NCBI GenBank assembly: GCA_023383705.1
Contig: JAHDYM010000015.1
Coordinates: forward strand, 1-45,176
Direction of reading: 5' to 3'
DNA length: 45,176 nucleotides
DNA from: Gammaproteobacteria bacterium
Lineage (GTDB): Bacteria; Pseudomonadota; Gammaproteobacteria; Steroidobacterales; GCA-2729495
Positions within the stretch are counted from its first letter, which is position 1, and each line of letters opens with the position of its first letter. This document shows positions 26,339 through 35,330 of this stretch, in pieces. A program made the position numbers and the translations under genes. A model generated the notes under the pieces. That model did no database searches, was not told the DNA's origin, and saw only the letters and a program-made list of their open reading frames with translations.

Positions 26339-27355
26339 ATGTATCGGTATCGATTCACTGTTGTGACGGGCCGCATGGCCCTTGGTCTGATGGCTGCCGG
26401 AATCAGCGCCTGTGGCGGCGGCGGTGGCGGTGGCACAGCCGCTCCGGCCGACCTCGCAAGCCTGGACAGCGGCAATGCCGACACCATCGTCCGCGAAGTG
26501 CTGGGTGGCGGCTTCGGCGCCAGTGGCTTCGGCACGACAACCGGCGGCGCAATCCTGTCGGCGAATGGCGGATCCAACGCCCTGGCCGTGGGGATGGCGG
26601 CACGCCGCACGATCCAGGCAGTGGGCGACACCGGCAGCCAGGCCGGCGGAACTGTCCAGCCCAGCGCAAGCTACGGCCCGGAACGCAGTGACTGCCTCGT
26701 CAGCGGCACGGTTACCCTGTCCGCCACCCTGGCCAGCACCGAAACGCTTCAGCGCGGTGACCAGATCACGGCAGTCTTCAATTCCTGCAATGACGGCGAT
26801 GGCGCCGTGCTCAACGGCCGGCTGCGCATCGATGTGCACGACTTTTCCGGCGACCTGGACAGCGATCTCTACCGGCTGGACAGCCGCTTCACCCTGACCA
26901 ACCTGGCGGTCACGGAGAATGGCATCAGCGAAACGGGCGACGGCGCCCTCGACATCGACCTGAACTTCCTGACGCCAGGTCTGGAACTGTACGACATCAG
27001 CACCAGCCGGTTCACCGTGACTTCAGGCAGCAGATCGCGGATTTTCCGTGACATGGTGACGTCTGCCGAGGACGATTACCGGGGCGGTGGCTGGCTGTCG
27101 ACCTTTTCCGAGTCGGGTTCGCTGGAAAGCTGGAACTTCGAGGGCAGGATCGATTACGGCACCCTTAGCCCCTTCCAGTCGGTCGATGGCAATCCCCCGG
27201 GCACGGGCGTCCTGCGCATCGATGGCGCCAACGGCACCAGCATCCTGGTCACGGCGCTCAATGAGGCCGAGCTGCAACTCGCCATCGACTGGGATGGCGA
27301 CACCCTCGTCGATGAAACCCGGCTGATGGACTTGGATACGGTGCCCGGCTGGTAG
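26339..27355 (+). CDS. Predicted lipoprotein of unknown function
   Basis: This 338-residue secreted lipoprotein has an N-terminal signal with lipobox ISAC (Cys near residue 25), followed by a run of seven glycines as a flexible linker. The rest is hydrophilic and Asp/Gly/Thr-rich with beta-strand-like spacing (for example SRFTVTSGSRSRIF and DWDGDTLVDETRLM), suggesting a beta-sandwich outer-membrane protein. Two Cys at about residues 119 and 150 could form a disulfide. I do not recognise a family. It converges on the flavoprotein gene with 21 bp between stops. The ribosome-binding site is weak (AAGAGAA). Confidence 0.8.
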   Translation: MYRYRFTVVTGRMALGLMAAGISACGGGGGGGTAAPADLASLDSGNADTIVREVLGGGFGASGFGTTTGGAILSANGGSNALAVGMAARRTIQAVGDTGSQAGGTVQPSASYGPERSDCLVSGTVTLSATLASTETLQRGDQITAVFNSCNDGDGAVLNGRLRIDVHDFSGDLDSDLYRLDSRFTLTNLAVTENGISETGDGALDIDLNFLTPGLELYDISTSRFTVTSGSRSRIFRDMVTSAEDDYRGGGWLSTFSESGSLESWNFEGRIDYGTLSPFQSVDGNPPGTGVLRIDGANGTSILVTALNEAELQLAIDWDGDTLVDETRLMDLDTVPGW

Positions 27356-27376
27356 CCGGCAACTGCCCGACCGGAC

Positions 27377-28600
27377 TCACCGCCCCTGCAGAAAACCGGC
27401 CAGTCCCCTGCCGGCCGCGCGGCCGGTGGCGAGGCAGGCGCTCAGCAGATAGCCGCCGGTCGGCGCTTCCCAGTCGAGCATTTCTCCCGCCACGAACACG
27501 CCGGGCAGGCGGCGCAGCATGAACTGCGCATCGAGCTCGTCGAAGGCAACGCCGCCGGCCGTGCTGATCGCCTCGGCCAGTGGGCGCGGCGCGGTGAGGG
27601 TCAGCGGCAGCGCCTTGAGCTGCGCCGCCAGCCGCGCCGGATCGGCCAGCGTTTGCGCATCGGCAGTCTCCCGCAGCAATGCAGCCTTCACCCCCTCGAT
27701 GCCGGCGGCCTTGCGCAGATGACTGGCGAGGCTCGCCTTGCCACGTGGACGTGACAAGGCTGCCCGCAACTGTTCCAGACTGCGATCCGGCAGCAGGTCG
27801 ACCAGCAGCGTCGCGGCGCCCTGCGCTTCGATCGCATCCCGCAATGAGGCCGACAGTGCATAGACCGCGCTGCCCTCGATGCCCTTCGCGCTGACAACGA
27901 ACTCGCCGCGCACCGTCTGCGCACCAAAGGACAGGCTGGCCGCTTTCACGGGTGCGCCGGCAAAGCGCTCGCGCAGATGCGCACTCCACGGCACATCGAA
28001 ACCGCAATTCGCGGGCCGCAGCGTGCTGACGCGTACACCCTGTTCCGCCAGCAAGGCCGACCAGCCGCCATCCGTACCCAGGCGCGGCCAGCTGGCACCG
28101 CCGAGCGCGAGCAGCGTCGCATCCGCACTGTATTTTCGCTGGCCATCCGGCGTGTCGAAGATCAGCACACGCTCTGCGTTCCAGCCCTGCCAGCGGTGAC
28201 GCATGTGCAGGCTCACGCCGCCGGCACGCAGGCGTGCAAGCCAGGCGCGCAACAGCGGCGAGGCTTTCATCGCCGTGGGGAAAACGCGTCCGGAACTGCC
28301 GACAAAGGTGTCCGTGCCGAGATCCGCCGCCCACTGCCTTATCGCTGCCGGCGGGAACTCGCGCAGGGCCGGTTCCAGCCGCGCGCGAGCGGTACCGAAG
28401 CGCTCGAGAAATTTTTCGAAGTCTTCGGCGTAGGTGAGATTCAGGCCGCTCTTGCCGGCCAGCAACAGCTTGCGCCCCGGCGAGGGCATTGCATCGAAGA
28501 CATGGACTTCGGCGTCGGCTGCCAGCATCTCTGCCGCTGCGAGACCCGAGGGCCCGCTGCCGATGATGGCAACCCAGGGACGCTGCTGACGACCAGGCAT
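27377..28600 (-). CDS. TIGR03862 family flavoprotein (NAD(P)/FAD-dependent oxidoreductase)
   Basis: This 407-residue protein is a BaiN/HI0933-like flavoprotein. FAD-binding GSGPSGLAAAEMLAAD is near the N-terminus, then SPGRKLLLAGKSGLNLTY (family hallmark for the GKSGLN region), GSSGRVFPTAMKASPLLRAW, and C-terminal GGVAFDELDAQFMLRR and GYLLSACLATGRAAGR. The reaction is unknown for this branch. A DUF423 gene starts 8 bp upstream... it lies upstream on the same strand with an 8-bp gap, so the two are probably cotranscribed. Confidence 0.9.
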   Translation of the reverse strand: MPGRQQRPWVAIIGSGPSGLAAAEMLAADAEVHVFDAMPSPGRKLLLAGKSGLNLTYAEDFEKFLERFGTARARLEPALREFPPAAIRQWAADLGTDTFVGSSGRVFPTAMKASPLLRAWLARLRAGGVSLHMRHRWQGWNAERVLIFDTPDGQRKYSADATLLALGGASWPRLGTDGGWSALLAEQGVRVSTLRPANCGFDVPWSAHLRERFAGAPVKAASLSFGAQTVRGEFVVSAKGIEGSAVYALSASLRDAIEAQGAATLLVDLLPDRSLEQLRAALSRPRGKASLASHLRKAAGIEGVKAALLRETADAQTLADPARLAAQLKALPLTLTAPRPLAEAISTAGGVAFDELDAQFMLRRLPGVFVAGEMLDWEAPTGGYLLSACLATGRAAGRGLAGFLQGR

Positions 28601-28608
28601 GCGCGGGC

Positions 28609-29010
28609 TTAAGGACGCGGGGCCCGGAACGCGGCAATGGCGACCAGCAACCAGGCGAGCATGAAGGAACTGCCACCCATGGGCGCCACCTGCCCGACGG
28701 CGGGGACACCGAGTGAGCCGAGGTAGATGCTGCCCGAAAACAGCAGCAGGCCGAGCACCATGAACCCGGATGCCCAGGTGAGCAACCGCGGGTTGCCGAG
28801 GCGCGGCCCGAGCAAGGCCAGCAGGATCAGGCCCAGCGAATGGTAGAACTGCATCTCCGTGGCCCAGTGCCAGGACTCGCGCTTCGCTGGCGTCAGCACC
28901 TCGTTCAGGGCATGGAACCCGATGGCACTGAGCTGGGTGGCCACCAGCAGGGAAAGCGCACCGATGACGATGAAGGTCCTGGCTGAAGCAGAAAGGTTTG
29001 TGTTCGTCAT
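28609..29010 (-). CDS. DUF423 family membrane protein (YgdD-like)
   Basis: This 133-residue protein has four hydrophobic segments and the DUF423 pattern: IGALSLLVATQLSAIGFHAL, WATEMQFYHSLGLILLAL, LLLFSGSIYLG and VAPMGGSSFMLAWLLVAI. Function is unknown. I set the start at the ATG at 29010 because GGAG lies about 5 bases before it; the frame is open to 29067. It precedes the TIGR03862 flavoprotein by 8 bp and diverges from the cytochrome c gene, leaving 71 bp between the two start codons. Confidence 0.85.
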   Translation of the reverse strand: MTNTNLSASARTFIVIGALSLLVATQLSAIGFHALNEVLTPAKRESWHWATEMQFYHSLGLILLALLGPRLGNPRLLTWASGFMVLGLLLFSGSIYLGSLGVPAVGQVAPMGGSSFMLAWLLVAIAAFRAPRP

Positions 29011-29081
29011 GCTCCGATCCTGTTGACTGGACGCGCCCATGCTCGCAGGATCGGGAAAAGGTGTCACCCAGGAGTCACCCG

Positions 29082-29894
29082 ATGCACCGCCTGCCCGCCG
29101 CCCTCCTCACCGCCAGCCTGCTCGCCAACGTGTACATCCCGGTGGCGGATGCGCAGCAGGTCCTCACCCGTGATGCGCTGTCACGGGCAGACTACGTGGT
29201 CGGCCGGCGCGCCTTCCAGATGCGTTGCAGTGCCTGCCACACGCTGGCAGACGGCGGCTCCAGCCTGACCGGCCCGAACCTGTGGGGCGTGATCGGCAGC
29301 AAGGCTGGCAGCCGCGGCGACTTCAAATACTCTCCGGCACTGAGCGCTGCGGAGATCACCTGGAGCGCCGATCGCCTCGACCGGTTTCTCGCCGATCCGC
29401 TCAGGGATATTCCCGGCACCAGCATGGCGATTCCCGAAGGCGTGCCCAATCCCGACCGCCTCGCGCTCATCGCCTTCATGATGCTGGAGACCGGTGGCGC
29501 CGACTGGCCGAAACCCGAGTTGCCGAAAGTTGTGGTCGATCCCGACCGCAGCAAACCGGTCTCGGAACGCTTCCCGAGTTTCTGGAACCACATGATGTCG
29601 AACACCACGCGCTATCGCATGGTGACAGCCGGCGGGGAACTGGTGTTTCGTGCCTGGTTCAATGCCGATGGTTCGATCACCAGCGACAACAAGAGCATCC
29701 GCGGTTTCTGGCGCCCGGACGAGCGCGACTTCTTCTGCTACGCGCTCTACGGCATCCCGACCAAACCTGACCAGCTGGTCGAGTGCTTCCCGATGGTGGC
29801 GATGAGCATTCCGCGCTTCGCCGAACAACTGTGGGAATCGAAACCGGCCGAAGGCGTGCAGCTGTACGGCGGAATCCTACCGGGCCGTCCCTGA
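29082..29894 (+). CDS. Periplasmic cytochrome c with an unknown C-terminal domain
   Basis: This 270-residue secreted protein has a signal peptide ending near VADAQQ, then a class I cytochrome c domain: haem site CSACH at residues 49-53, GPNLWGVIGSKAGS and the distal Met region PGTSMAIPEGV. After about residue 135 comes a ~130-residue region (FPSFWNHMMSNTTRYRMVTA to GGILPGRP) with no match I recognise, containing two extra cysteines. AGGAG is 8 bases before the ATG at 29082; an upstream start at 28998 would lie in the DUF423 gene. It is a one-electron carrier in the periplasm; partner unknown. It converges on the YeeE/YedE pair and overlaps the last gene by 18 bp. Confidence 0.85.
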   Translation: MHRLPAALLTASLLANVYIPVADAQQVLTRDALSRADYVVGRRAFQMRCSACHTLADGGSSLTGPNLWGVIGSKAGSRGDFKYSPALSAAEITWSADRLDRFLADPLRDIPGTSMAIPEGVPNPDRLALIAFMMLETGGADWPKPELPKVVVDPDRSKPVSERFPSFWNHMMSNTTRYRMVTAGGELVFRAWFNADGSITSDNKSIRGFWRPDERDFFCYALYGIPTKPDQLVECFPMVAMSIPRFAEQLWESKPAEGVQLYGGILPGRP

Positions 29895-30296
29895 CGCCTT
29901 TTCCAGGTAAACGCCGGCCGCCATCGCCACCACAAACAGCAGCGGCTGCCAGGCAAAACTGCCGAGCGCGGCCAGCGCCGGACCCGGACAGTAGCCGTAC
30001 AGGCCCCAGCCGATACCGAAGATCACCGACCCCACCACCGGCTTCGCTTCGATCGCACGACTTGCCGGCAGGAAAAACTGCGTGGCGAAAAACGGCGTAC
30101 TGCGTCTCTGTGCCAGCCAGAAGCCCGGTATGGTCACCGCCAGTGCACCGACCATGACCATCAGCAAGGCCGGATTCCAGTCACCGGCCACATCCAGGAA
30201 ACCGAGCACCACCTGCGTATCGGTCATGCCGGAGATCGCGAGGCCGGTGCCGAACACCAGCCCGCACAGCAGCGGAATGAGGATCTGTCGCAGCAT
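29877..30296 (-). CDS. YeeE/YedE (DUF6691-like) transporter half, second subunit
   Basis: This 139-residue membrane protein has four spans and the pattern LLCGLVFGTGLAISGM near the start and GIGWGLYGYCPGPALAALG near the end with a conserved Cys. It pairs with the preceding half to form a split YeeE/YedE (TsuA-like) transporter, probably for thiosulfate or related sulfur species. The ATG at 30296 follows the upstream stop closely; an in-frame GTG at 30302 overlaps that stop as TAGTG. The 3' end overlaps the cytochrome gene by 18 bp. Confidence 0.88.
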   Translation of the reverse strand: MLRQILIPLLCGLVFGTGLAISGMTDTQVVLGFLDVAGDWNPALLMVMVGALAVTIPGFWLAQRRSTPFFATQFFLPASRAIEAKPVVGSVIFGIGWGLYGYCPGPALAALGSFAWQPLLFVVAMAAGVYLEKASGTAR

Positions 30297-30301
30297 CTGC
30301 A

Positions 30302-30709
30302 CTAGGCCAGCAGGTGCCGTGTGACGAACACGGTGGCCATGCCGGCCGCGATGAAGGTGGCGGTTGCCGCCATCGAGCGCGGCGACAGCCGGCCGATGCC
30401 ACAGACGCCATGGCCACTGGTGCAGCCGCCGGCACGGCGCGTCCCGAAACCGACCAGCAGGCCGGCAACGATGATCAGGGGCCAGCTGGCGCTGCCGGGC
30501 GCCGGTGCAGCCTGTCCGCTGGCGGCATGAAACAGCGGCGGCGCGAGGATCAGCCCGGCGAGGAAAGCCCAGCGCCACAGGCCGGTCTCGGCGGCCAGGA
30601 CACCGGCAAAGATGCCGCTGATCCCCGTGATGCGACCGAGCAGCGCCAGCATGGCCAGCGCGCTGCAGCCGATCAGCACTCCACCCGCAAGTGGCATCAG
30701 CAGGCTCAT
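30302..30709 (-). CDS. YeeE/YedE family transporter half, first subunit
   Basis: This 135-residue membrane protein has four hydrophobic segments and the family signature [19 protein letters not shown] with the conserved cysteines that move thiosulfate in YeeE. Together with the next gene it makes a complete split transporter. I chose the ATG at 30709 ([10 protein letters not shown]); the open frame reaches 30781 through a perfect hairpin that is clearly not coding. No strong ribosome-binding site is seen. Its 5' end is 6 bp from the hairpin and faces away from cti. Confidence 0.88.
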   Translation of the reverse strand: MSLLMPLAGGVLIGCSALAMLALLGRITGISGIFAGVLAAETGLWRWAFLAGLILAPPLFHAASGQAAPAPGSASWPLIIVAGLLVGFGTRRAGGCTSGHGVCGIGRLSPRSMAATATFIAAGMATVFVTRHLLA

Positions 30710-30714
30710 GCCGG

Positions 30715-30758
30715 CAAAGGTGCCAGATTTATTTATGAAAATAAATCTGGCACCTTTG
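30715..30758. repeat. Perfect 20-bp inverted repeat, REP-like hairpin
   Basis: Arms CAAAGGTGCCAGATTTATTT (30715-30734) and its exact complement (30739-30758) enclose a 4-base loop, ATGA. It lies between the divergent YeeE and cti starts, and no U-tract follows. The GGTGCCAGATTTATT core resembles short elements I recall next to REP-associated tyrosine transposase (RAYT) genes; none is nearby. A related AGGTCAGACACTTTTGGC follows at 30771. Confidence 0.7.
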
Positions 30759-30762
30759 GGCG

Positions 30763-33159
30763 GTGAGAATAGGTCAGACACTTTTGGCGTTCGCGCTGCT
30801 GCTGGTTTTCACCATCATCAGCAGCTGTACGACGGCAAAGGCACCCTCGCTCACCCAGGGCCAGGCCACCGTCGACTACGACCTCATCCTCGACCCGGCC
30901 GCCACCCCGCTCTCGTGGGACCAGCATGTCAAGCCGGTGATCGAAGGACGCTGCGTGGTCTGCCATGCCTGCTACGACGCCTCCTGCCAGCTGAAGCTGT
31001 CCTCATACGAAGGCCTCAGCCGCGGCGCGAATCCCGACAAGGTCTATGACGGCACGCGAATCCGCGCAGCAGAACCGACCCGCCTGTTCATCGATGGCAG
31101 GACGACTGCCGACTGGCGCGCCAAGGGCTTCCATCCGGTCATCGCCGAAGCCACCGGCAACAGCACATCACGACTCGAGGATTCCGTCCTGTATCGCATG
31201 CTGCGGCTGAAGCAGCTCAATCCCCAGCCCCGCACCGGCATGCTGCCCGAAGAGGTCACCGTCGAACTGGATCGCAAGCAGGTCTGCACGACGGAAGAGA
31301 ACTTCGACCGTTTCGCGGAAGAGAATCCGCTGTGGGGCATGCCCTACGGGATGCCCAACCTCAGCGACCAGGAATACGGCACGCTCGTGCGCTGGCTGGC
31401 GCAGGGCGCGCCACCGCCAGCCGCGCAGCAACCGTCAGCCGCTGCGGCCACACAGATCGCGCAGTGGGAGCAGTTTCTCAACGGTCCGTCGCTGCGCGAA
31501 AAGCTGATGAGCCGCTACCTCTACGAACACCTGTTCATCGGCCATCTGCATCTGGCCCACACGCCGGATCGCGAGTTTTACCGCCTGGTCCGCTCGTGGA
31601 CACCGCCCGGCGAGCCCATCGACGAAATTGCCACCGTGATGCCCTTCGGCGACCCCGGCACGCGCCCCTTCTGGTACCGGCTGTGGCTCGATCACCAGAG
31701 CATCGTCGCCAAGGATCACGTGGTGTACGAGTGGTCGGATCAGCGCATGCAGCGCTATCGCGAGCTGTTTCTCGCCCCGGACTACGCGGTCACCGCACTG
31801 CCCTCCTACGACCCGGCAATCGCCTCCAACCCGCTGCGCACCTTCATCGACCTGCCGGTCGACTCGCGTTACCGCTTCCTGCTCGACGATGCGCGCTTCT
31901 TCATCGAGGGCTTCATCAAGGGCCCGGTGTGCCGCGGCCAGGTGGCGCTCAATGTCATCGACGACCGCTACTGGGTGTTCTTTTTCTCGCCCGATCACCC
32001 GGCCATGGCCAACCGCGATGAATTCCTCGCAAGCATGGCCGACTACCTGAAGCTGCCCGCTGAACGCGGCGCAAATACCCTGAATGTACTGAGCCTCTGG
32101 ACCGAGTACTGGAAAGGCCAGAAGGCCTACATGACGGCGCGACAGGCGTGGTTCGAAAACATCCATGCGGTCGGCCTCGACGATGCACTGGATCACGTCT
32201 GGGATGGCGGCGGCAGCAACCCCAACGCAGCGCTGACCATCATGCGCCACACCGACAGCGCCTTCGTCATGAACGGTCTGCACGGCGATTTTCCCGAAAC
32301 CGCCTGGATCATCGACTACCCGCTGTTCGAACGCATCCACTACCTGCTGGTCGCCGGCTTCGATGTATATGGCACGGCCGGGCACCAGCTGAACACGCGG
32401 ATCGTGATGGATTTCCTGCGCATGGAGGGCGAGAACAGCTTTCTGGCTTTTCTGCCGGCCAGCCAGCGCAAGACCATCCGCGACAGCTGGTACCAGGGGA
32501 TCCGGAAAAAGCGCGAAAAGCAGTTCGAGCAACCGATGGACTGGCTCAGCGTCGAGTCCGTGATCGGCTACCAGACCGATGACCCGCAGCGCGAACTCTA
32601 CGGCCACCTGCAGCGCCACCTGGGCGCGCTGGCTGGCGAGGATCACATCAACCGTTGCGCTACCGGCGGCTGTGCCGAGGCTGCCGACCCGGTGCAGGCC
32701 AGCGTCGAGCAGGCCCTGCGCCGTATCGCCAAGGCGCGCGGCAGCCACCTGCAGATCCTGCCGGACGCCACCTTCCTGCGCGTGCGACGCGGCGTCGGCG
32801 GCCAGGACGATCTCGCCTACACCCTGGTGCTGAACAAGGACTACAGCAACCTGACCTCCATGCTGGAGAGCGAGGATGCCCGCAATCCGGACAACGACAC
32901 CCTGACGGTGCTGCCCGGCTTTGCCGCCAGCTACCCGAACTTCTTCCTGGTCGTGGATGCCGCCGACATCAACAAGTTCGCCGACCGCTTCCTGGCCGTG
33001 CACAGCCGCGATGACTACGAGCGATTCGTCGCGCGGTATGGCCTGCGCCGCACCAATACCGCATTCTGGGAACAGGCCGACTGGTTCCAGGCCGAGTACC
33101 GGCGCCAGCAACCGGTCGAAGCGGGAATCTTCGACCTCAACCGTTACCGCAACCGCTGA
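30763..33159 (+). CDS. cti: Fatty acid cis/trans isomerase
   Basis: This 798-residue periplasmic enzyme converts cis to trans unsaturated fatty acids in membrane phospholipids, lowering fluidity during solvent or heat stress. A haem c motif, CVVCHAC with Cys64, Cys67 and His68, lies near the N-terminus, followed by the long conserved Cti domain (for example [39 protein letters not shown]). The start GTG at 30763 gives a lipoprotein-like signal ending in ISSC. Part of this signal overlaps repeat-like sequence, so the natural 5' end may have been replaced. It converges on ppk2 with 6 bp between stops. Confidence 0.9.
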   Translation: MRIGQTLLAFALLLVFTIISSCTTAKAPSLTQGQATVDYDLILDPAATPLSWDQHVKPVIEGRCVVCHACYDASCQLKLSSYEGLSRGANPDKVYDGTRIRAAEPTRLFIDGRTTADWRAKGFHPVIAEATGNSTSRLEDSVLYRMLRLKQLNPQPRTGMLPEEVTVELDRKQVCTTEENFDRFAEENPLWGMPYGMPNLSDQEYGTLVRWLAQGAPPPAAQQPSAAAATQIAQWEQFLNGPSLREKLMSRYLYEHLFIGHLHLAHTPDREFYRLVRSWTPPGEPIDEIATVMPFGDPGTRPFWYRLWLDHQSIVAKDHVVYEWSDQRMQRYRELFLAPDYAVTALPSYDPAIASNPLRTFIDLPVDSRYRFLLDDARFFIEGFIKGPVCRGQVALNVIDDRYWVFFFSPDHPAMANRDEFLASMADYLKLPAERGANTLNVLSLWTEYWKGQKAYMTARQAWFENIHAVGLDDALDHVWDGGGSNPNAALTIMRHTDSAFVMNGLHGDFPETAWIIDYPLFERIHYLLVAGFDVYGTAGHQLNTRIVMDFLRMEGENSFLAFLPASQRKTIRDSWYQGIRKKREKQFEQPMDWLSVESVIGYQTDDPQRELYGHLQRHLGALAGEDHINRCATGGCAEAADPVQASVEQALRRIAKARGSHLQILPDATFLRVRRGVGGQDDLAYTLVLNKDYSNLTSMLESEDARNPDNDTLTVLPGFAASYPNFFLVVDAADINKFADRFLAVHSRDDYERFVARYGLRRTNTAFWEQADWFQAEYRRQQPVEAGIFDLNRYRNR

Positions 33160-33165
33160 GCTGCG

Positions 33166-34227
33166 TTACTCGCCGCGTTCGTAAACGATGTTGGCGCGGC
33201 CGACGATCAGGTCGTCGACCATGCCGATCCGCTGCACGTCCTTGTCCCGGTACGGCAGTGAATGCAGCACATAACGCATGGCGTTGAGCCGGGCGCGTTT
33301 CTTGTCGTCCGACTTGATCACCGTCCACGGTGAATCCGCGGTATCGGTGGCAAAGAACATCGCTTCCTTGGCACGGGTGTACTCATCCCACTTGTCGAGG
33401 CTGGCGAGGTCGATTGCCGAGAGCTTCCACTGCTTGAGCGGATGCACCTTGCGCTCCTTGAAGCGCCGGCGCTGCTCGGCCTGGCTCACCGAGAACCAGA
33501 ACTTGATCATGTGTATGCCACTGCGCACCAGGTTGCGCTCGAATTCCGGCGCCTGGCGCAGGAATTCCCGGTGCTCGGCATCGGTACAGAAGCCCATCAC
33601 CCGCTCCACGCCCGCGCGGTTGTACCAGCTGCGATCCATCAGCACGATTTCACCGCGGGTCGGCAGATGCTCGACATAGCGCTGGAAATACCACTGGCCA
33701 CGTTCGACATCGCTGGGTTTTTCCAGCGCGACCACGCGCGCACCGCGTGGATTGAGGTGCTCCATGAAGCGCTTGATGGTGCCGCCCTTGCCCGCCGCAT
33801 CGCGCCCCTCGAACAGGATGATCAGGCGCTGGCTGGCTTCCTTGACCCAGGACTGGAGCTTGAGCAGCTCGGTCTGGAGGATGAATTTCTGGCGCTCGTA
33901 ATCCTTGCGCAGCATCTTGTACTTGTAGGGATAGGCACCCTGCCGCCAGTCGTCGGCGAGTTCATCCCGGTTCTTGCGCGGCCGGAAGGGTGGTTTCGGC
34001 AGGCCGAGCGACTCGCGCAGTCGTGCGGCATCATCGGGGGAGGCGCCGGCGATGATCGCGTCGATGCCTTCGCGTATCGCCGGGTCGGCCTGCCCGCTTC
34101 CGGCAATCTGCGCAGCTGCCGCCAGTTCGGCCTCCTGCACCGCTGCAACGCGCTCATCCGCCAGGGTCCGCGCCATGGCATCACGCAGGTTGCGCACCCT
34201 GCCCTGCTTGCTGTCGGCCTTGTCCAT
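33166..34227 (-). CDS. ppk2: Polyphosphate kinase 2 (PPK2)
   Basis: This 353-residue PPK2-family enzyme transfers phosphate between polyphosphate and nucleoside diphosphates. Walker A is GRDAAGKGGT (residues 141-150), Walker B is IVLMDRSWYNRAGVERV (about 194-210), and a lid region PSDVERGQWYFQRYV follows Walker A. The N-terminal ~95 residues are extra and helical, containing a run of Ala/Glu. The size fits class I. Its location with pit elsewhere in the window suggests phosphate storage matters here (inference). It is the last core-like gene before the accessory region. Confidence 0.92.
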   Translation of the reverse strand: MDKADSKQGRVRNLRDAMARTLADERVAAVQEAELAAAAQIAGSGQADPAIREGIDAIIAGASPDDAARLRESLGLPKPPFRPRKNRDELADDWRQGAYPYKYKMLRKDYERQKFILQTELLKLQSWVKEASQRLIILFEGRDAAGKGGTIKRFMEHLNPRGARVVALEKPSDVERGQWYFQRYVEHLPTRGEIVLMDRSWYNRAGVERVMGFCTDAEHREFLRQAPEFERNLVRSGIHMIKFWFSVSQAEQRRRFKERKVHPLKQWKLSAIDLASLDKWDEYTRAKEAMFFATDTADSPWTVIKSDDKKRARLNAMRYVLHSLPYRDKDVQRIGMVDDLIVGRANIVYERGE

Positions 34228-34240
34228 GGTCGTAGCCTAA

Positions 34241-35265
34241 TGTGTGCTTAGCGAGAGATAGCTGACACCTTATACCGGACACATGGTTTACACATCTCGC
34301 ATTTGAGGGGAGTCCTCAGATGCCCTGGAAAGAGTGTAAACCGATGGATGAACGCCTCAGATTCGTTGCCCGACTGCTTGAAGGCGAGAAGATGGCCACC
34401 GTGTGCCGCGAGTTCGGCATTTCACGGGTCACCGGCTACAAGATCTTCAACCGCTACAAGGAGTGCGGTCTGGATGCGCTCAACGATCGCAGTCGACGCC
34501 CCTACCGTCAGTCCAACCGGCTGCCGTTCCAGGTCGAGCGCAGTATTCTCGGCATCAAGCGAGAGTACCCCTCCTGGGGTGCGCCGAAGATCCACGACAA
34601 GCTGATCAAGCAGTACCCGATGATCAAGTCACCGGCGATCAGCACCGTGCACGCGGTGCTCGACCGCCACGGCTTGGTCAAGCGCCGCAGACGCCGCAGG
34701 CACAAGGCCCAGGGCACCGAACTGCACGCCGCCCACGACCCCAACGGCCTGTGGTGTGCCGATTACAAGGGCGAGTTCATGCTCGGCAACAAGCAGTACT
34801 GTTACCCGCTGACCATCACCGATTACCGGTCCCGCTACCTGCTGGCCTGCGAGGGCGTGACCTCCACGCGCTCCGACTTCGCCTTGGCGATCTTCGAGCG
34901 TGCCTTCAAGGACTTTGGCCTGCCCCAGGCGATCCGCACCGACAACGGCCCGCCTTTTGCCGCGCCCAATGCCCTGTTCGGGCTCTCCCGGCTCGCGGTC
35001 TGGTGGTTGCGCCTCGGTATCCAGATCCAGCGTATCAAGCCGGGGCACCCGCAGCAGAACGGTCGGCACGAACGCATGCACCTGACCTTGAAGCAGGAGG
35101 CCACCAAGCCCGCCTCCTTCAACTTCCTGCAGCAGCAGGAACGCTTTGATCGCTTCATCGGGGTTTACAACCACGAGCGTCCGCATCAGGCGCTCAACGG
35201 CGCCTGTCCGGGTGAGCTGTATACACCTTCAGCGCGTGACTATCGGCCGCCGGCTATTCCACCTT
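34241..35265 (+). mobile_element. IS481-family insertion sequence, 3' end missing
   Basis: The element begins at or near TGTGTGCTTAGCGAGAGATA (34241), carries one transposase gene, and breaks off inside its 3' part around 35240-35270, where the other strand becomes Rhs coding sequence. No right inverted repeat or target duplication was found. The left edge is approximate. Confidence 0.6.
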
Positions 35266-35330
35266 CACCCCAGATGCTGTCCGGATTCACAACACTCATT
35301 GCAGTACCAATGTTGTTCACGCCTCTATAG
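34320..35330 (+). pseudogene. IS481-family transposase, C-terminally altered
   Basis: This 336-residue DDE transposase has N-terminal HTH (MATVCREFGISRVTGYKIFNR), the IS481 signature SRRPYRQ, and catalytic residues Asp148 (CADYKG), Asp208 (RTDNGPPF) and Glu251 (NGRHERMH). GGGGAG precedes the ATG. Family members normally have ~380 residues; after PGELYTPSARDYRPP this copy continues as unrelated sequence ending at 35330, which is antisense Rhs. The catalytic core is intact, but loss of the C-terminus and right end makes independent movement unlikely. Confidence 0.75.
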
